From positions 1 through 51,628 of the forward strand of contig JADGNQ010000027.1 of NCBI GenBank assembly GCA_017883385.1: DNA of 51,628 nt, in the 5' to 3' direction. Below the pieces are notes generated by a model, which saw nothing but the letters and a program-made list of their open reading frames with translations, made no database searches and was not told where the DNA came from. Position numbers and translations under genes: made by a program. This stretch comes from Candidatus Sulfotelmatobacter sp. (GTDB taxonomy: Bacteria > Acidobacteriota > Terriglobia > Terriglobales > Acidobacteriaceae). The first letter of the stretch is position 1. The number at the start of each line of letters is the position of its first letter. Shown here piece by piece: positions 34,614 through 43,289 of this stretch.

Positions 34614-34681
34614 CTCGTCCGCTGCCCATCAGGGCGCCGCCACATCTTGAGATCAATTTGACAAGCCGGTTTCGGAAAACC

Positions 34682-34690
34682 TGCTATACT
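34682..34690 (+). promoter_or_regulatory. Extended -10 element of the RRM gene
   Basis: TGCTATACT is an extended -10 (TGn followed by TATACT). TTGACA occurs at 34658-34663 but 21 nt away, too far for normal spacing. The start site near 34697 would give a leader of about 113 nt before the TTG start. Confidence 0.4.
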
Positions 34691-34809
34691 TCTGCCCGCA
34701 ATTGACTGTTCGCCAGCTCCGGTATCGATTTTCAGGAACGGTCCTCCCGACCTGCCAAGTCCGCCGAACTGAGCTTGCACTTTCGACAGCTCAATGCAGA
34801 GGCAGACGC

Positions 34810-35169
34810 TTGAAGAATATTTTCGTGGGGAACCTGAGCTTCAACACCGCTGAAGACGAACTGCGGCAGCTTTTTGAGCCTTTCGGACAAGTGGATCGGG
34901 TAAGCATCATGACGGACCGCGACACCGGGCGCTCGCGCGGGTTCGGGTTCGTGGAGATGGCCAGCAACGAAGACGGAGAGAAGGCCATCACGGCCCTGAA
35001 CGGTTCGCAGGTCGGCGGACGCACCATCAACGTCAATGAAGCGCGTCCCAAGACTGAACGCAGCAGCGGTGGTGGCGGCGGCGGTGGTGGTGGTCGCGAT
35101 CGTGGAGATCGCGCTGGCGGTGGCGGTGGCCGCGGCGGCGGTGGCGGCGGACGGCGCGACCGCTACTAG
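34810..35169 (+). CDS. RRM-domain RNA-binding protein with Gly/Arg-rich tail
   Basis: 119 residues from the TTG at 34810 (AGAGG 7 nt ahead). Residues 1-80 are a complete RRM: RNP2 IFVGNL and RNP1 RGFGFVEM, with the fold ending TINVNEARPK. Residues 86-119 are an RGG-like tail of Gly runs and Arg/Asp (RDRGDRAGGGGGRGG). This matches the Rbp proteins of cyanobacteria and similar acidobacterial and proteobacterial proteins, often cold-induced and thought to act as RNA chaperones or in mRNA positioning. The long leader leaves room for post-transcriptional control. Confidence 0.92.
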   Translation: MKNIFVGNLSFNTAEDELRQLFEPFGQVDRVSIMTDRDTGRSRGFGFVEMASNEDGEKAITALNGSQVGGRTINVNEARPKTERSSGGGGGGGGGRDRGDRAGGGGGRGGGGGGRRDRY

Positions 35170-35235
35170 GGAGCCCGCTCCCAGGACATTTGATCGACCC
35201 GCGCCGGGCTGGCTCAGCGGCTCCGGACGCGGGTC
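35169..35235 (+). other. Hairpins downstream of the RRM gene
   Basis: GGGAGC-CC-GCTCCC (35169-35182) overlaps the stop codon, and GACCCGCG (35196-35203) pairs with CGCGGGTC (35228-35235) over a 24-nt loop. There is no T run, so these are 3'-end structures rather than a clear terminator. The rest of the 225-nt gap up to the tRNA shows no gene. Confidence 0.35.
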
Positions 35236-35350
35236 GTCGTCCTTAACAGCACTGCGACAACACAACCGACATCGGGACTGGTGAGCCTTCTCCTCAGTCA
35301 TAGGCAACAGACTCCCATCCCGCTTTCGCTCCAACCCGGCAACGTTGACA

Positions 35351-35380
35351 TTGATGCTCTTTCACCTGCCCATGTAAACT
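35351..35380 (+). promoter_or_regulatory. Possible tRNA-Arg promoter
   Basis: TTGATG (35351-35356), 18-nt spacer, TAAACT (35375-35380), placing the start a few bases before the tRNA 5' end. An exact TTGACA lies just upstream (35345-35350) but at 24-nt spacing. Confidence 0.3.
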
Positions 35381-35394
35381 GTAGACATTGGTGC

Positions 35395-35471
35395 GCGCCC
35401 GTAGCTCAGCTGGATAGAGCGGTTGCCTCCGGAGCAACAGGTCGGGAGTTCGAATCTCTCCGGGCGCACCA
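35395..35471 (+). tRNA. tRNA-Arg (anticodon CCG)
   Basis: A complete cloverleaf: acceptor GCGCCCG pairs with CGGGCGC, D stem GCTC/GAGC, anticodon stem GTTGC/GCAAC with loop CTCCGGA (anticodon CCG, reading CGG), T arm GGGAG-TTCGAAT-CTCTC. The 3' CCA is encoded (35469-35471). Length 77 nt. Confidence 0.97.
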
Positions 35472-35591
35472 TATTCCCATCACTTTGGCCGTGACCTGGC
35501 GCGTAGGCTCGGCGATTTGTGCCATCCTATGACCGGAGCCCAGCATACGCGCGGTCCCTGGTTGAAGAAATGCAGATCGAAGAGGAGCGTA

Positions 35592-36893
35592 ATGGCTGCG
35601 GATCTACCGTGGACGTGGGTAAAGCCGGTCGCAGGGCTCGCACTGATTGCCGCAGGACTCATCGCAGGTCAGGCCGCTTGCATGGCCACCGACGAACGGT
35701 CGGCTGATCCGCAACATCCGGCGTCCGCAGATTCGAGTCTTTACCTCAAAGTGAAACTCGCCTATCCGGTAAGAATGGCGAAGTTGAAGCCCGGCGACAT
35801 GGTGGAGGGCAGCCTTTGGCGCGATGTTTATTCCGCGGACCGTAAGGTGTTCCCCGCCGGCAGCAGCGTGCGGCTTACTGTCGATCACCTCGAGAAGAGA
35901 CGGCGGCCACGAAATGACCACTGGCCGTGGGTGGTTAGCGCGTTTACTCCGCGGCATGAGAACTACCCGGTCTTTAAGACCGCCACGGTAGCTCAGGCTG
36001 AGGGCGAGAGTGCGCTGCAGGTTTCCATGATTTCGGTCAGCCGCTTGCGCGAAGTGCACGCGCAGGCAAAGAAAGACAAATCAAAGCAGCCTGCCGATGA
36101 ACGCGGAGTGGTCGAGGCGAACCCGTCGCACGGGAAGAGGCCGGCTACGCCCACCATGGTGCTAGAGGCATCCGCCATCGGGAGGCCGACTTCCGCGGCA
36201 GAAGAACAGGATGAGGTCTCGTCGGAGACGGCCCCGTTCACACCCGAAACTCTTCCCGCAGGAACGCCGTGCAAGGTACTTCTCCTCGGCGATGTTAGCG
36301 CCTCGAAAAGCCAGACTGGAGACATAGTTCGAGCGCGTCTGCTTGAGCCCGTGCTTCTGAATTCCAAGTTGGTTCTGCCAGCGGGCAGCCGGTTTGAAGG
36401 TAAAGTGTTGAAGAAGACTCCGCCGCGATGGTTGAGCCGCGCCGGATCTCTGTACTTGACGTTCACTGATTTGACTCTGCCAAATGGGAAGCGTTTCCCG
36501 ATCACTGCCTCTCTCGCGGGAGCAGAACTGGATGAGAGCTCGCACACGAGAATGGACGCCGAAGGCCGGTTGCGGGGAGAACGTCCGGGCAAGGCGTGGA
36601 TGGCGATCAACCTCGGCACGACGGCGGGAGTGGCAAAGGTGGCCGACGACGGGCTCCAGCTTGTGATTGAGGCTCTTGTGTCGACCGCGACGGATGTTTC
36701 CACGGCAGGAACCGCACGGATCGTTTCCAGTTGCGCGTCGGGATTGTACATGGCAACGCGACATGGGCGGGATGTGGTACTGCCACGGTTCACGGAGATG
36801 GACATTTCGCTGGACCGGCCCGTGTCGCTGAACCAGCCGTCGCTGAACCGGCCTTCGCAAACTGAAGTTATTGGCACTGTGGCTGGGAAATAG
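35592..36893 (+). CDS. Secreted protein with a duplicated beta-rich module, unknown function
   Basis: 433 residues from the ATG at 35592 (GAGGAG 4 nt ahead). A signal peptide covers about residues 1-30 (VKPVAGLALIAAGLIAGQAA). Two related modules are visible: the first near 47-110 (KLAYPVRMAKLKPGDMVEGS; VFPAGSSVRLTVDHLEKRRR) and the second near 223-295 (LLLGDVSASKSQTGDIVRAR; VLPAGSRFEGKVLKKTPPRW). Each has the plan 'Gly-Asp, x-V/I, [10-15], L/F-PAGS, then an aromatic strand'. This layout is reminiscent of TrbI/VirB10-like barrel repeats in acidobacterial envelope proteins. A polar linker of about 80 residues joins them. No catalytic residues are seen; an envelope or structural role is a guess. 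Confidence 0.65.
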   Translation: MAADLPWTWVKPVAGLALIAAGLIAGQAACMATDERSADPQHPASADSSLYLKVKLAYPVRMAKLKPGDMVEGSLWRDVYSADRKVFPAGSSVRLTVDHLEKRRRPRNDHWPWVVSAFTPRHENYPVFKTATVAQAEGESALQVSMISVSRLREVHAQAKKDKSKQPADERGVVEANPSHGKRPATPTMVLEASAIGRPTSAAEEQDEVSSETAPFTPETLPAGTPCKVLLLGDVSASKSQTGDIVRARLLEPVLLNSKLVLPAGSRFEGKVLKKTPPRWLSRAGSLYLTFTDLTLPNGKRFPITASLAGAELDESSHTRMDAEGRLRGERPGKAWMAINLGTTAGVAKVADDGLQLVIEALVSTATDVSTAGTARIVSSCASGLYMATRHGRDVVLPRFTEMDISLDRPVSLNQPSLNRPSQTEVIGTVAGK

Positions 36894-36903
36894 CCCCGAT
36901 CGA

Positions 36904-37932
36904 ATGAACTATGACGCAATCCTGGTGGTCTCGTTTGGCGGACCGGAATCCCGGGACGACGTAATTCCTTTCCTCGAAAACGTTCTGCGCGGTCGAAATA
37001 TCCCGCGCGAACGCATGCTGGCAGTCGCGGAGCACTACTACCATTTCGGCGGCAAGAGCCCGATCAACCAGCAGACTCGTGAACTGATCGCGGCGCTGGA
37101 GAACGATCTCACGCAGCATGGTCCGAAGTTGCCCGTCTACTGGGGGAATCGCAACTGGCATCCGCTGCTGCCAGAGACGTTGCGGCAGATGAAGCAGGAC
37201 GGAATTCGCCGCGCACTCGCATTCGTCACTTCGGCGTACAGCTCATATTCCGGATGCCGTCAGTACCGTGAGGACATTGCCCGCGCGCAAAGCGAAGTTG
37301 GCTCGGGCGCGCCTGAGATTGATAAGCTGCGCGCATTCTTCAACCATCCGAGCTTCATTGAGGCGACCGGGGACCGACTGCGCGACGCCTTGCAAAAAGT
37401 TCCGGAGAACGCACGGCAGAATGTTCAGATCGTTTACATCGCGCACAGCATCCCGATTTCAATGGCGAGCACTTGCGACTATGTTCGCCAACTGGAAGAA
37501 GTAAGGAAGGTTGTTTCCGCGAGGCTGGGCATCACTAACGACGCTCTTGTGTACCAGAGCCGCAGCGGCGCGCCGGGGCAGCCGTGGCTGGAGCCTGACA
37601 TTCTCGACCACCTGCGCAAGGTGAAGGCGCGCAATCTGGCTAGCGCCGTCGTACTGGCGCCAATCAGTTTTATTTCCGATCACATGGAAGTGCTGTACGA
37701 CCTCGACATCGAGGCCCAGCAGCTTTGCGATTCGCTGCCTTTGCCGATGGCGCGGGCGAAGACGGTGGGCGTGCATCCCAAGTTCATTGGAATGATTCGG
37801 GAGTTGATCGTGGAGCGAACGAGTCCGGGAACGGAGCGGCGTGCGCTAGGATCGCTCGGGCCGCGAGAGGATACTTGCGCGGAAGATTGCTGTCCCGCGC
37901 CGCAACGACCGACGCGACCTGGCCCTTCTTGA
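36904..37932 (+). CDS. hemH: Ferrochelatase with [2Fe-2S]-type cysteine pattern
   Basis: 342 residues from the ATG at 36904. Active-site residues: His181 in IAHSIP and Glu262 in FISDHMEVLYDLD, both conserved in bacterial HemH. TSAYSSYSGCRQY places Cys118 where Fe-S-containing bacterial ferrochelatases have their internal cysteine, and the C-terminal tail supplies Cys325, Cys329 and Cys330 (DTCAEDCCP). The enzyme inserts Fe2+ into coproporphyrin III or protoporphyrin IX. The start lacks a strong ribosome site and lies 10 nt after the preceding stop, so it may be co-translated with the upstream gene. Confidence 0.93.
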   Translation: MNYDAILVVSFGGPESRDDVIPFLENVLRGRNIPRERMLAVAEHYYHFGGKSPINQQTRELIAALENDLTQHGPKLPVYWGNRNWHPLLPETLRQMKQDGIRRALAFVTSAYSSYSGCRQYREDIARAQSEVGSGAPEIDKLRAFFNHPSFIEATGDRLRDALQKVPENARQNVQIVYIAHSIPISMASTCDYVRQLEEVRKVVSARLGITNDALVYQSRSGAPGQPWLEPDILDHLRKVKARNLASAVVLAPISFISDHMEVLYDLDIEAQQLCDSLPLPMARAKTVGVHPKFIGMIRELIVERTSPGTERRALGSLGPREDTCAEDCCPAPQRPTRPGPS

Positions 37933-37950
37933 GGGTTACGACACAGAGTT

Positions 37951-37988
37951 CCCCACTTCTCGCAAAGAACGCGAGAAATGGGGCACCC
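37951..37988. repeat. Family B palindrome, copy 4, between convergent genes
   Basis: CCCCACTTCTCGC, loop, GCGAGAAATGGGG, then the conserved CACCC tail. It lies between the ends of hemH and the convergent kinase-like gene, a likely two-way 3'-end structure. Confidence 0.85.
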
Positions 37989-38009
37989 AGGAAAGTTCGT
38001 TACAAGGTC

Positions 38010-38678
38010 TTAGCGAGAAGACGCCGGAACCTTGGGAGCCTCGTAGTCCGTGGCTTTGGGGCGGCCCTCGACAAGATGCATCGTGCTCAGGATCGTCTGG
38101 ATCACTGGTTCGTTCCCCACGGCAGTGTTGAGCATGAGATGGTACAGGGAGCGCGTGGGCCAGTCGGCGTTGAAATAATGTTTGATGTAGGCGGCGCGCT
38201 CGCGGTCGACGGAATCGACCAACTCTTCCGCCTCTTCCGCGGTGTTTCCATCGGCTAGGGTGCGGCGGATTTTTTCTGCGCGCGGAGCATAGAGAAAGAC
38301 ATGGAACGCGTCCGGGTTTTCGCGTAGGAAATAGGGTGTGCCACGGCCCACCAACACCGCGTTCCCTTCCCGCGCAATTCCATTCACAATCTCCTGCATC
38401 ATCGACATCATGCGGTCGGTATCGAACACCTGACCCCCCAGAGCGGCGGAATTGCGTTCGTAGCTGCCACGCCAGAAGGACTTTGCCAGGCGGTGGAGGC
38501 GGCTGTCCATGCGCTCGTCGCAACGCATCACCGCCGAAGGATCAACATTGGCGAGGCGGGCAATCTCTTCGGTGAGGAGGTGATCCCAGAGCTTCCAACC
38601 CAGGTGGTCGGCCAGTTGGGCGGCGACGGCGCCGCCGCCGCAACCGTACTCGCGCTCGATGGTAATGAGCCGAAACAT
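38010..38678 (-). CDS. Cytidylate kinase-like family protein
   Basis: 222 residues, ATG at 38676-38678. A P-loop-like start, ITIEREYGCGGGAVAAQLA (5-23), then LTEEIARLA, GRGTPYFLRENPDAFHVFL and DRERAAYIKHYFNADW, the usual run of motifs of the Cytidylate_kin-like (PF13189-type) family. These proteins are related to nucleotide kinases but their substrates are largely unknown. It follows emrB by only 8 nt, so it is the fourth gene of the efflux operon. Confidence 0.85.
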   Translation of the reverse strand: MFRLITIEREYGCGGGAVAAQLADHLGWKLWDHLLTEEIARLANVDPSAVMRCDERMDSRLHRLAKSFWRGSYERNSAALGGQVFDTDRMMSMMQEIVNGIAREGNAVLVGRGTPYFLRENPDAFHVFLYAPRAEKIRRTLADGNTAEEAEELVDSVDRERAAYIKHYFNADWPTRSLYHLMLNTAVGNEPVIQTILSTMHLVEGRPKATDYEAPKVPASSR

Positions 38679-38686
38679 GGCTGGCG

Positions 38687-40276
38687 TTAGTGTACCGCCA
38701 TTCCTCCGCCCGGCTTCGATTTTCTAATCAGAAACACCATCGGGACCATTGACAGGATGGCGACTCCCAGGAACCAGAAGCAGTCCACGTACGCGAGCAT
38801 AGTCGCCTGCCGTTGCACCGTGCCCTGAACCAGCGCATAGGCCTGTCGATTTGCGCCAGCGGCACTGGCGCCGTGCGCCACCATCGCGCGAGACGCTCCC
38901 TGAATCATGGCTCGTAGCGCTGCGCTACCCGCACCGAGGTGGCTGGCAAGATTGTTCAAGTGCAGTTGGGTCCGGCGGTCGAGCATAGTGGTCACAACGG
39001 AAATTCCAACGCTACCGCCAATGTTGCGGGCTAAGTTCATCAGACCCGAAGCGGCATTGTTCTTGTCCCGCGGAAGAAATGCGTACGCTGCGGTATTGAT
39101 CGGCACAAACAGGAATGCCATCCCGCCGGCCTGGATTACGCGTGCCATGGCCACAGTCCGAAAATCAACTTGAAGATCAAAACCCGTCATGTGAAATAGC
39201 GAGAAAGACAACATGGCGAGGCCGAACAAAAGAAGCCATCGCGGAGTGTACCGTGAAAGCAGAAAGCCCACCAGCGGCAGCAGAAGAATGATCGTGAAAC
39301 CACCCGGCATAAGCGCCAGGCCCGCCTGCTCCGCTGTGTAACCGAGTAGTGTCTGTGAGAACAGCGGCAACAACAGAGTGCTGCCGAGCAAGGCAAAACC
39401 CAGCATGAACATCAACAAATTCGACACGCCAAAGGTGCGGTCGCGGAACAGATGCAGATCGATAATGGGGTCCTTGTGTCTCCACTCCCAAATAACCACG
39501 AAGATCAAGGCCGCGGCGGCGATCAGCGACAGGATCACAATGAAGTGAGACTCGAACCAGTCCTCGCGCTGACCTTTGTCGAGAACAATCTGCAACGCTC
39601 CAAGACCCAGCGCCACAAATCCCAGCCCCACATAGTCGATGCGAGTTTCGCTGAGCTTGCGGCGCTTGAAGTAAGGAGGATCCTGAATCAGACGTGAAGT
39701 GAGCAGGATGGAAAGAATACCGACGGGAATATTGATGAAGAAAATCCAGCGCCAGGTGAAGTTGTCCGTGATCCAGCCGCCCAGCGTTGGCCCGATCGCC
39801 GGAGCCGTCACGACGGCCATTCCGTAAACTGCAAACGCCATGCCGCGCTTGGCGGGCGGAAAAGTGTCGGCAAGAATGGCCTGTTCGCTGGGCTGCAATC
39901 CACCGCCACCGGCGCCCTGCAGAATCCGGCAGATGATCAATGTAGCCAGGTTCGGCGCCAGCCCGCACAGGAACGAACTCACCGTGAACAGGGCCACGCA
40001 GCCCATGTAGAAATTCTTGCGGCCAATGATAGATGACAGCCAGCCGCTCAAAGGAAGAACGATCGCATTGGAAACCAGGTAAGAAGTCAGAACCCAGGTG
40101 CTTTCGTCCTGCCCCGCAGAAAGACTTCCCGCGATGTGAGGCAGGGCAACGTTGGCGATCGAGGTGTCGAGCACCTCCATGAACGTCGCCAGTGTGACAG
40201 CGAGCGCGATCACCCACGGATTGACGGCGGGACGCCAGGCGTCGGCGTGATCCATGGTGGCGGTCGCCGTACTCAT
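38687..40276 (-). CDS. emrB: DHA2-family multidrug MFS transporter (EmrB type)
   Basis: 529 residues with 14 transmembrane helices. Motif C-like region in helix 5 (AVVTAPAIGPTLGGWI), motif A-like loops (LSSIIGRKNFY) and the conserved LDTSIANVALPHIAGSL at the first helix are typical of EmrB/QacA. It expels hydrophobic compounds using the proton gradient through an EmrA-TolC conduit. The ATG overlaps the emrA stop by 4 nt. Confidence 0.95.
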   Translation of the reverse strand: MSTATATMDHADAWRPAVNPWVIALAVTLATFMEVLDTSIANVALPHIAGSLSAGQDESTWVLTSYLVSNAIVLPLSGWLSSIIGRKNFYMGCVALFTVSSFLCGLAPNLATLIICRILQGAGGGGLQPSEQAILADTFPPAKRGMAFAVYGMAVVTAPAIGPTLGGWITDNFTWRWIFFINIPVGILSILLTSRLIQDPPYFKRRKLSETRIDYVGLGFVALGLGALQIVLDKGQREDWFESHFIVILSLIAAAALIFVVIWEWRHKDPIIDLHLFRDRTFGVSNLLMFMLGFALLGSTLLLPLFSQTLLGYTAEQAGLALMPGGFTIILLLPLVGFLLSRYTPRWLLLFGLAMLSFSLFHMTGFDLQVDFRTVAMARVIQAGGMAFLFVPINTAAYAFLPRDKNNAASGLMNLARNIGGSVGISVVTTMLDRRTQLHLNNLASHLGAGSAALRAMIQGASRAMVAHGASAAGANRQAYALVQGTVQRQATMLAYVDCFWFLGVAILSMVPMVFLIRKSKPGGGMAVH

Positions 40277-41544
40277 TTGCGGATCCAGACTTTGGGCAAC
40301 ACCGACATTCCGGGACGCAGCTGATGATCGTTGTTCGAACCCGAATCCAGCACGATCTTGACCGGGATGCGCTGCACAACTTTCACGTAGTTTCCGGTGG
40401 CGTTTTCCGGAGGCAGCAGGCTGAAACGAGCTCCGCTAGCGCCGGCGATGCTGTCCACCTTGCCGTTGTACGATCTGCCGTTGGCGTCGACATCGATCGT
40501 GACCCGCTGGCCGACCTTCATTTCCCGAAGCTGGGTCTCTTTGAAGTTGGCAGTGATCCAAACGTCGTCCAGATTGATCACCTTCATGAGTTCCTGGCCG
40601 GGGGCGACGTTCTGCCCGACCTCCACGGTGCGATTGCTGACGATGCCGTTCACCGGGGCCACGATTTTGGTGTATTGCAGGTTCAATGCAGCCTGATCCA
40701 GATCGGCTTTCTTGCGCTGCGCCTCGGCGAGCGCGGATGTGGCCTTGGCACGCGTGATCTGCATCTGCTTGGGCGCGGTATTGGCATTGCTCCAGTTCGC
40801 CTGCGCCTGAACGAGTTTGCCCTGAGCTTGCGTGACCTGCTGCTGTGCGCCGTCGGCGCTGGCACGCGCTGCTTCGACGCCGGCAGCGCTGGCCTTGGCG
40901 GCGGCGGTGGCCTGGTCGTACTGCTGCTGCGAGATTTCCTGCTTGTCGACCAACTGCTTGTAACGGACCAGATCGTTCTGCGCCTTCACATTATTGGCTT
41001 CGGCCTGTTGCAACTGGGCTTTCGCCGCTTCGAACTGTTGTTGGGCAACCTTGATCCCCGCCCGAGCACTACTAACGTCGGCCTCGGTCGCGGACACCTG
41101 GCTGGTGGTGTTGACTGAGGTAATGGGAACGTTCACTCCGGCGGCGACCGCGGCCGCTTGCGCATCTTCAAAATCCGCCTTGGCGCGCTCGTAGGCGACT
41201 TGATAGTCAGCCGGATCGATCTCCACCAGAACCGTCCCCGCCTGCACGGACTGATTGTCCTCGACGTTGAGCTTGATGACGTGGCCGGAGATTCGGGCGC
41301 TGACGGAATTAACGTGACCATCAATCTGAGCGTCGTCAGTCGATTCGTAGCTGGCCATGTAGCGGTAGAGGAAAAAAACCGCGACGAGCAAAACAAGCAC
41401 CGCGATCGCTACCCCGATTCGGAAACCGGCGGTGCCAGTTCGAGACGAACGCGCGCGCAAGTCCTCTTCGCCGGCCCGCAACGGCTTGGCGCCAGTTTCG
41501 GGGTGTTTGACCTCGGCAGGCGGGGTTTGTGTGGTTTCTGCCAT
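40273..41544 (-). CDS. emrA: EmrA/HlyD-type membrane fusion protein
   Basis: 423 residues. One transmembrane helix at about 41-62 (GFRIGVAIAVLVLLVAVFFLY). The biotinyl-lipoyl halves (SARISGHVIKLNVEDNQSV; IVAPVNGIVSNRTVEVGQNV) enclose a long alpha-helical hairpin (about 130-290) rich in Ala/Gln coiled coil, and a beta-barrel domain ends the chain. It bridges EmrB to the outer-membrane TolC-like channel. It begins 3 nt after the stop of the upstream TolC-like gene. Confidence 0.95.
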   Translation of the reverse strand: MAETTQTPPAEVKHPETGAKPLRAGEEDLRARSSRTGTAGFRIGVAIAVLVLLVAVFFLYRYMASYESTDDAQIDGHVNSVSARISGHVIKLNVEDNQSVQAGTVLVEIDPADYQVAYERAKADFEDAQAAAVAAGVNVPITSVNTTSQVSATEADVSSARAGIKVAQQQFEAAKAQLQQAEANNVKAQNDLVRYKQLVDKQEISQQQYDQATAAAKASAAGVEAARASADGAQQQVTQAQGKLVQAQANWSNANTAPKQMQITRAKATSALAEAQRKKADLDQAALNLQYTKIVAPVNGIVSNRTVEVGQNVAPGQELMKVINLDDVWITANFKETQLREMKVGQRVTIDVDANGRSYNGKVDSIAGASGARFSLLPPENATGNYVKVVQRIPVKIVLDSGSNNDHQLRPGMSVLPKVWIRK

Positions 41545-41547
41545 ACG

Positions 41548-42990
41548 CTATTGGCTGCCTTTCAAGTATCGCTTGACGCCCTGTTCCGCGTCGCCGATGG
41601 CATACGCGAGTTCCACCTTCGATAAGTTGTGGGCGTAAAGGCTTTGGATGTAACTCTCATGGGCGCCGGCCAGGGCTTCCTGGGCCTGGACCACCTCGAG
41701 GTTGTCGGCGACGCCTGCGGTGAATCGGTCCTGCGATTGGGCGAGGGCCTGCTCCGCCAAATCCACCGAACTGCGTGCCACCTCCACTTGCTCGGCGGCG
41801 GCGTTCAGGTCAAGCAACGCGCTGCGGACTTCGTAATCAATGCGCCCATGAAGATCTCCGAGTTGAGAACGCGCCTGCTTCAGTTGGGCGTCAGCCTCAA
41901 GCACATCGCTGTGCACGCGGTTGCCGGCAAAGATGGGGATGTTAACACCTCCATTCACTTGCCAGGTCCCGTTCGATTGGGAGGGCGTCACGCCGATGTC
42001 GCCGAGATTCGCACTCAAATCGATCGTGGGATAACGTCCCGCCGCGGCCGCGTGCCGCGACAGTTCCGCCGCCCGCACATGCGCCAGCGCCGCCTGATAG
42101 TCCGCGCGTGACGCGTAAGCGTGCTGCAAATATGTCTCCAGCGGCAAAGCCGTTAGCGCCTGGTACGGTGCCTTCTCGGTGAGGACGAATTCCTGTCCCG
42201 GCGGCAGGCCGATGACTCGCGCCACACTCAGTTTGAGTTTGGCCAGTTCGTTGCGCGCTACGATGAGTTGCTGCTGGCGGGTTTGCAGTTCAACTTGCGA
42301 TCGCAGCGCATCGATGGCTGGACTCAGTCCAGCTTTCCTCTGGTCGGCGGCCTTGCCGTAAAGAGCCTGAGCGTTCTTGACCTGCGCGTCCGCAGTTTCC
42401 ACGCGCGCCGTGGCAGCAATCGCCTGCAGGTAGGAGTTGCCCACCGCAAGCACGACGATCTCCCGCGCGTCTTTGTAGCTGAATTGCGCGGCCTTCAGGC
42501 TCTCCGAAGCGGCGCGCTCTTTCTCAACGTTCTTGAAATTAAATATCGATTGGCTGAGAGAAGCGCGCGCGTCGAAATAGTTGAACGCAGGAACCACCCG
42601 CGGAATACCGCTCCCCGGGAAAAGTTTGCTGAACCCAAGCACGGCGAGGCTCTGGGTTTGCACGTTCTCCTGCACCCGCGCGCTGAGGTTGGGCAAAAGC
42701 TCGCTCAGTTCTTTCCACCTCTCCCCGCGAGCCATCTGGGTCTGGTCTCCGGCCAGCAGCAGACCAAGATTGTTTCGCAAGCCGCGATCAATCGCGTCTT
42801 TGAAATCGATCTGCAGGACTTCCGGGCGAGCCTTACCGTCGGGTTCGCTGCCCAGAAAAGGGTTCTGACTGCCGGGGAGCGAAACGCTCGGAGTAGGCAC
42901 TCCGCCCTGAGCCATGAGCTGTGGAGCGGCCAACAGCACTAACATCAAGAATGAAAACAGTCTTCCGGTAACCTTCAATGGGCACCGCAT
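41548..42990 (-). CDS. TolC-family outer-membrane efflux protein
   Basis: 480 residues with a signal peptide (1-27, ending LMAQG). Two homologous OEP repeats of long helices follow (about 60-260 and 280-475), with IPIFAGNRV at the second beta entry and DNLEVVQAQEALA in the second hairpin. It is the outer-membrane channel for the EmrA-EmrB pump downstream. As first gene of the operon it reads from the 42991-43289 region. No regulator gene is adjacent. Confidence 0.93.
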   Translation of the reverse strand: MRCPLKVTGRLFSFLMLVLLAAPQLMAQGGVPTPSVSLPGSQNPFLGSEPDGKARPEVLQIDFKDAIDRGLRNNLGLLLAGDQTQMARGERWKELSELLPNLSARVQENVQTQSLAVLGFSKLFPGSGIPRVVPAFNYFDARASLSQSIFNFKNVEKERAASESLKAAQFSYKDAREIVVLAVGNSYLQAIAATARVETADAQVKNAQALYGKAADQRKAGLSPAIDALRSQVELQTRQQQLIVARNELAKLKLSVARVIGLPPGQEFVLTEKAPYQALTALPLETYLQHAYASRADYQAALAHVRAAELSRHAAAAGRYPTIDLSANLGDIGVTPSQSNGTWQVNGGVNIPIFAGNRVHSDVLEADAQLKQARSQLGDLHGRIDYEVRSALLDLNAAAEQVEVARSSVDLAEQALAQSQDRFTAGVADNLEVVQAQEALAGAHESYIQSLYAHNLSKVELAYAIGDAEQGVKRYLKGSQ

Positions 42991-43289
42991 CTTTGGTTCG
43001 GCAATCGTCCCGACACACTCAAACGGAGACCTGGGACACTTTTCCGGTACATAGGCTAAATTGTGAGTTTTGATTCGTTTGCAGCTGTTCGCGATGCAAC
43101 ATTTTGAGATTAGCTTGCACAGCGACCCTGAATCTTATTCCCCCAATCCCTCGGCGGGCAAGCTGATCAACCAACGCAGGAATTGGAAAACTCCGAAGCA
43201 AGAAATCTAGCATCTAAAGTCCAACATCCCTCCGTACTTTGCCCTCGTCCTGCGAGGCCCGCTAAGCTTGCAAATGGAGGGGAACGCTC
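42991..43289. other. Divergent intergenic region between efflux operon and TonB-C gene
   Basis: This 299-nt gap must carry two divergent promoters. I find no convincing hexamer pair, no strong palindrome and no gene. The plus-strand gene has the ribosome site GGAGGGG 7 nt before its GTG. Confidence 0.35.
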
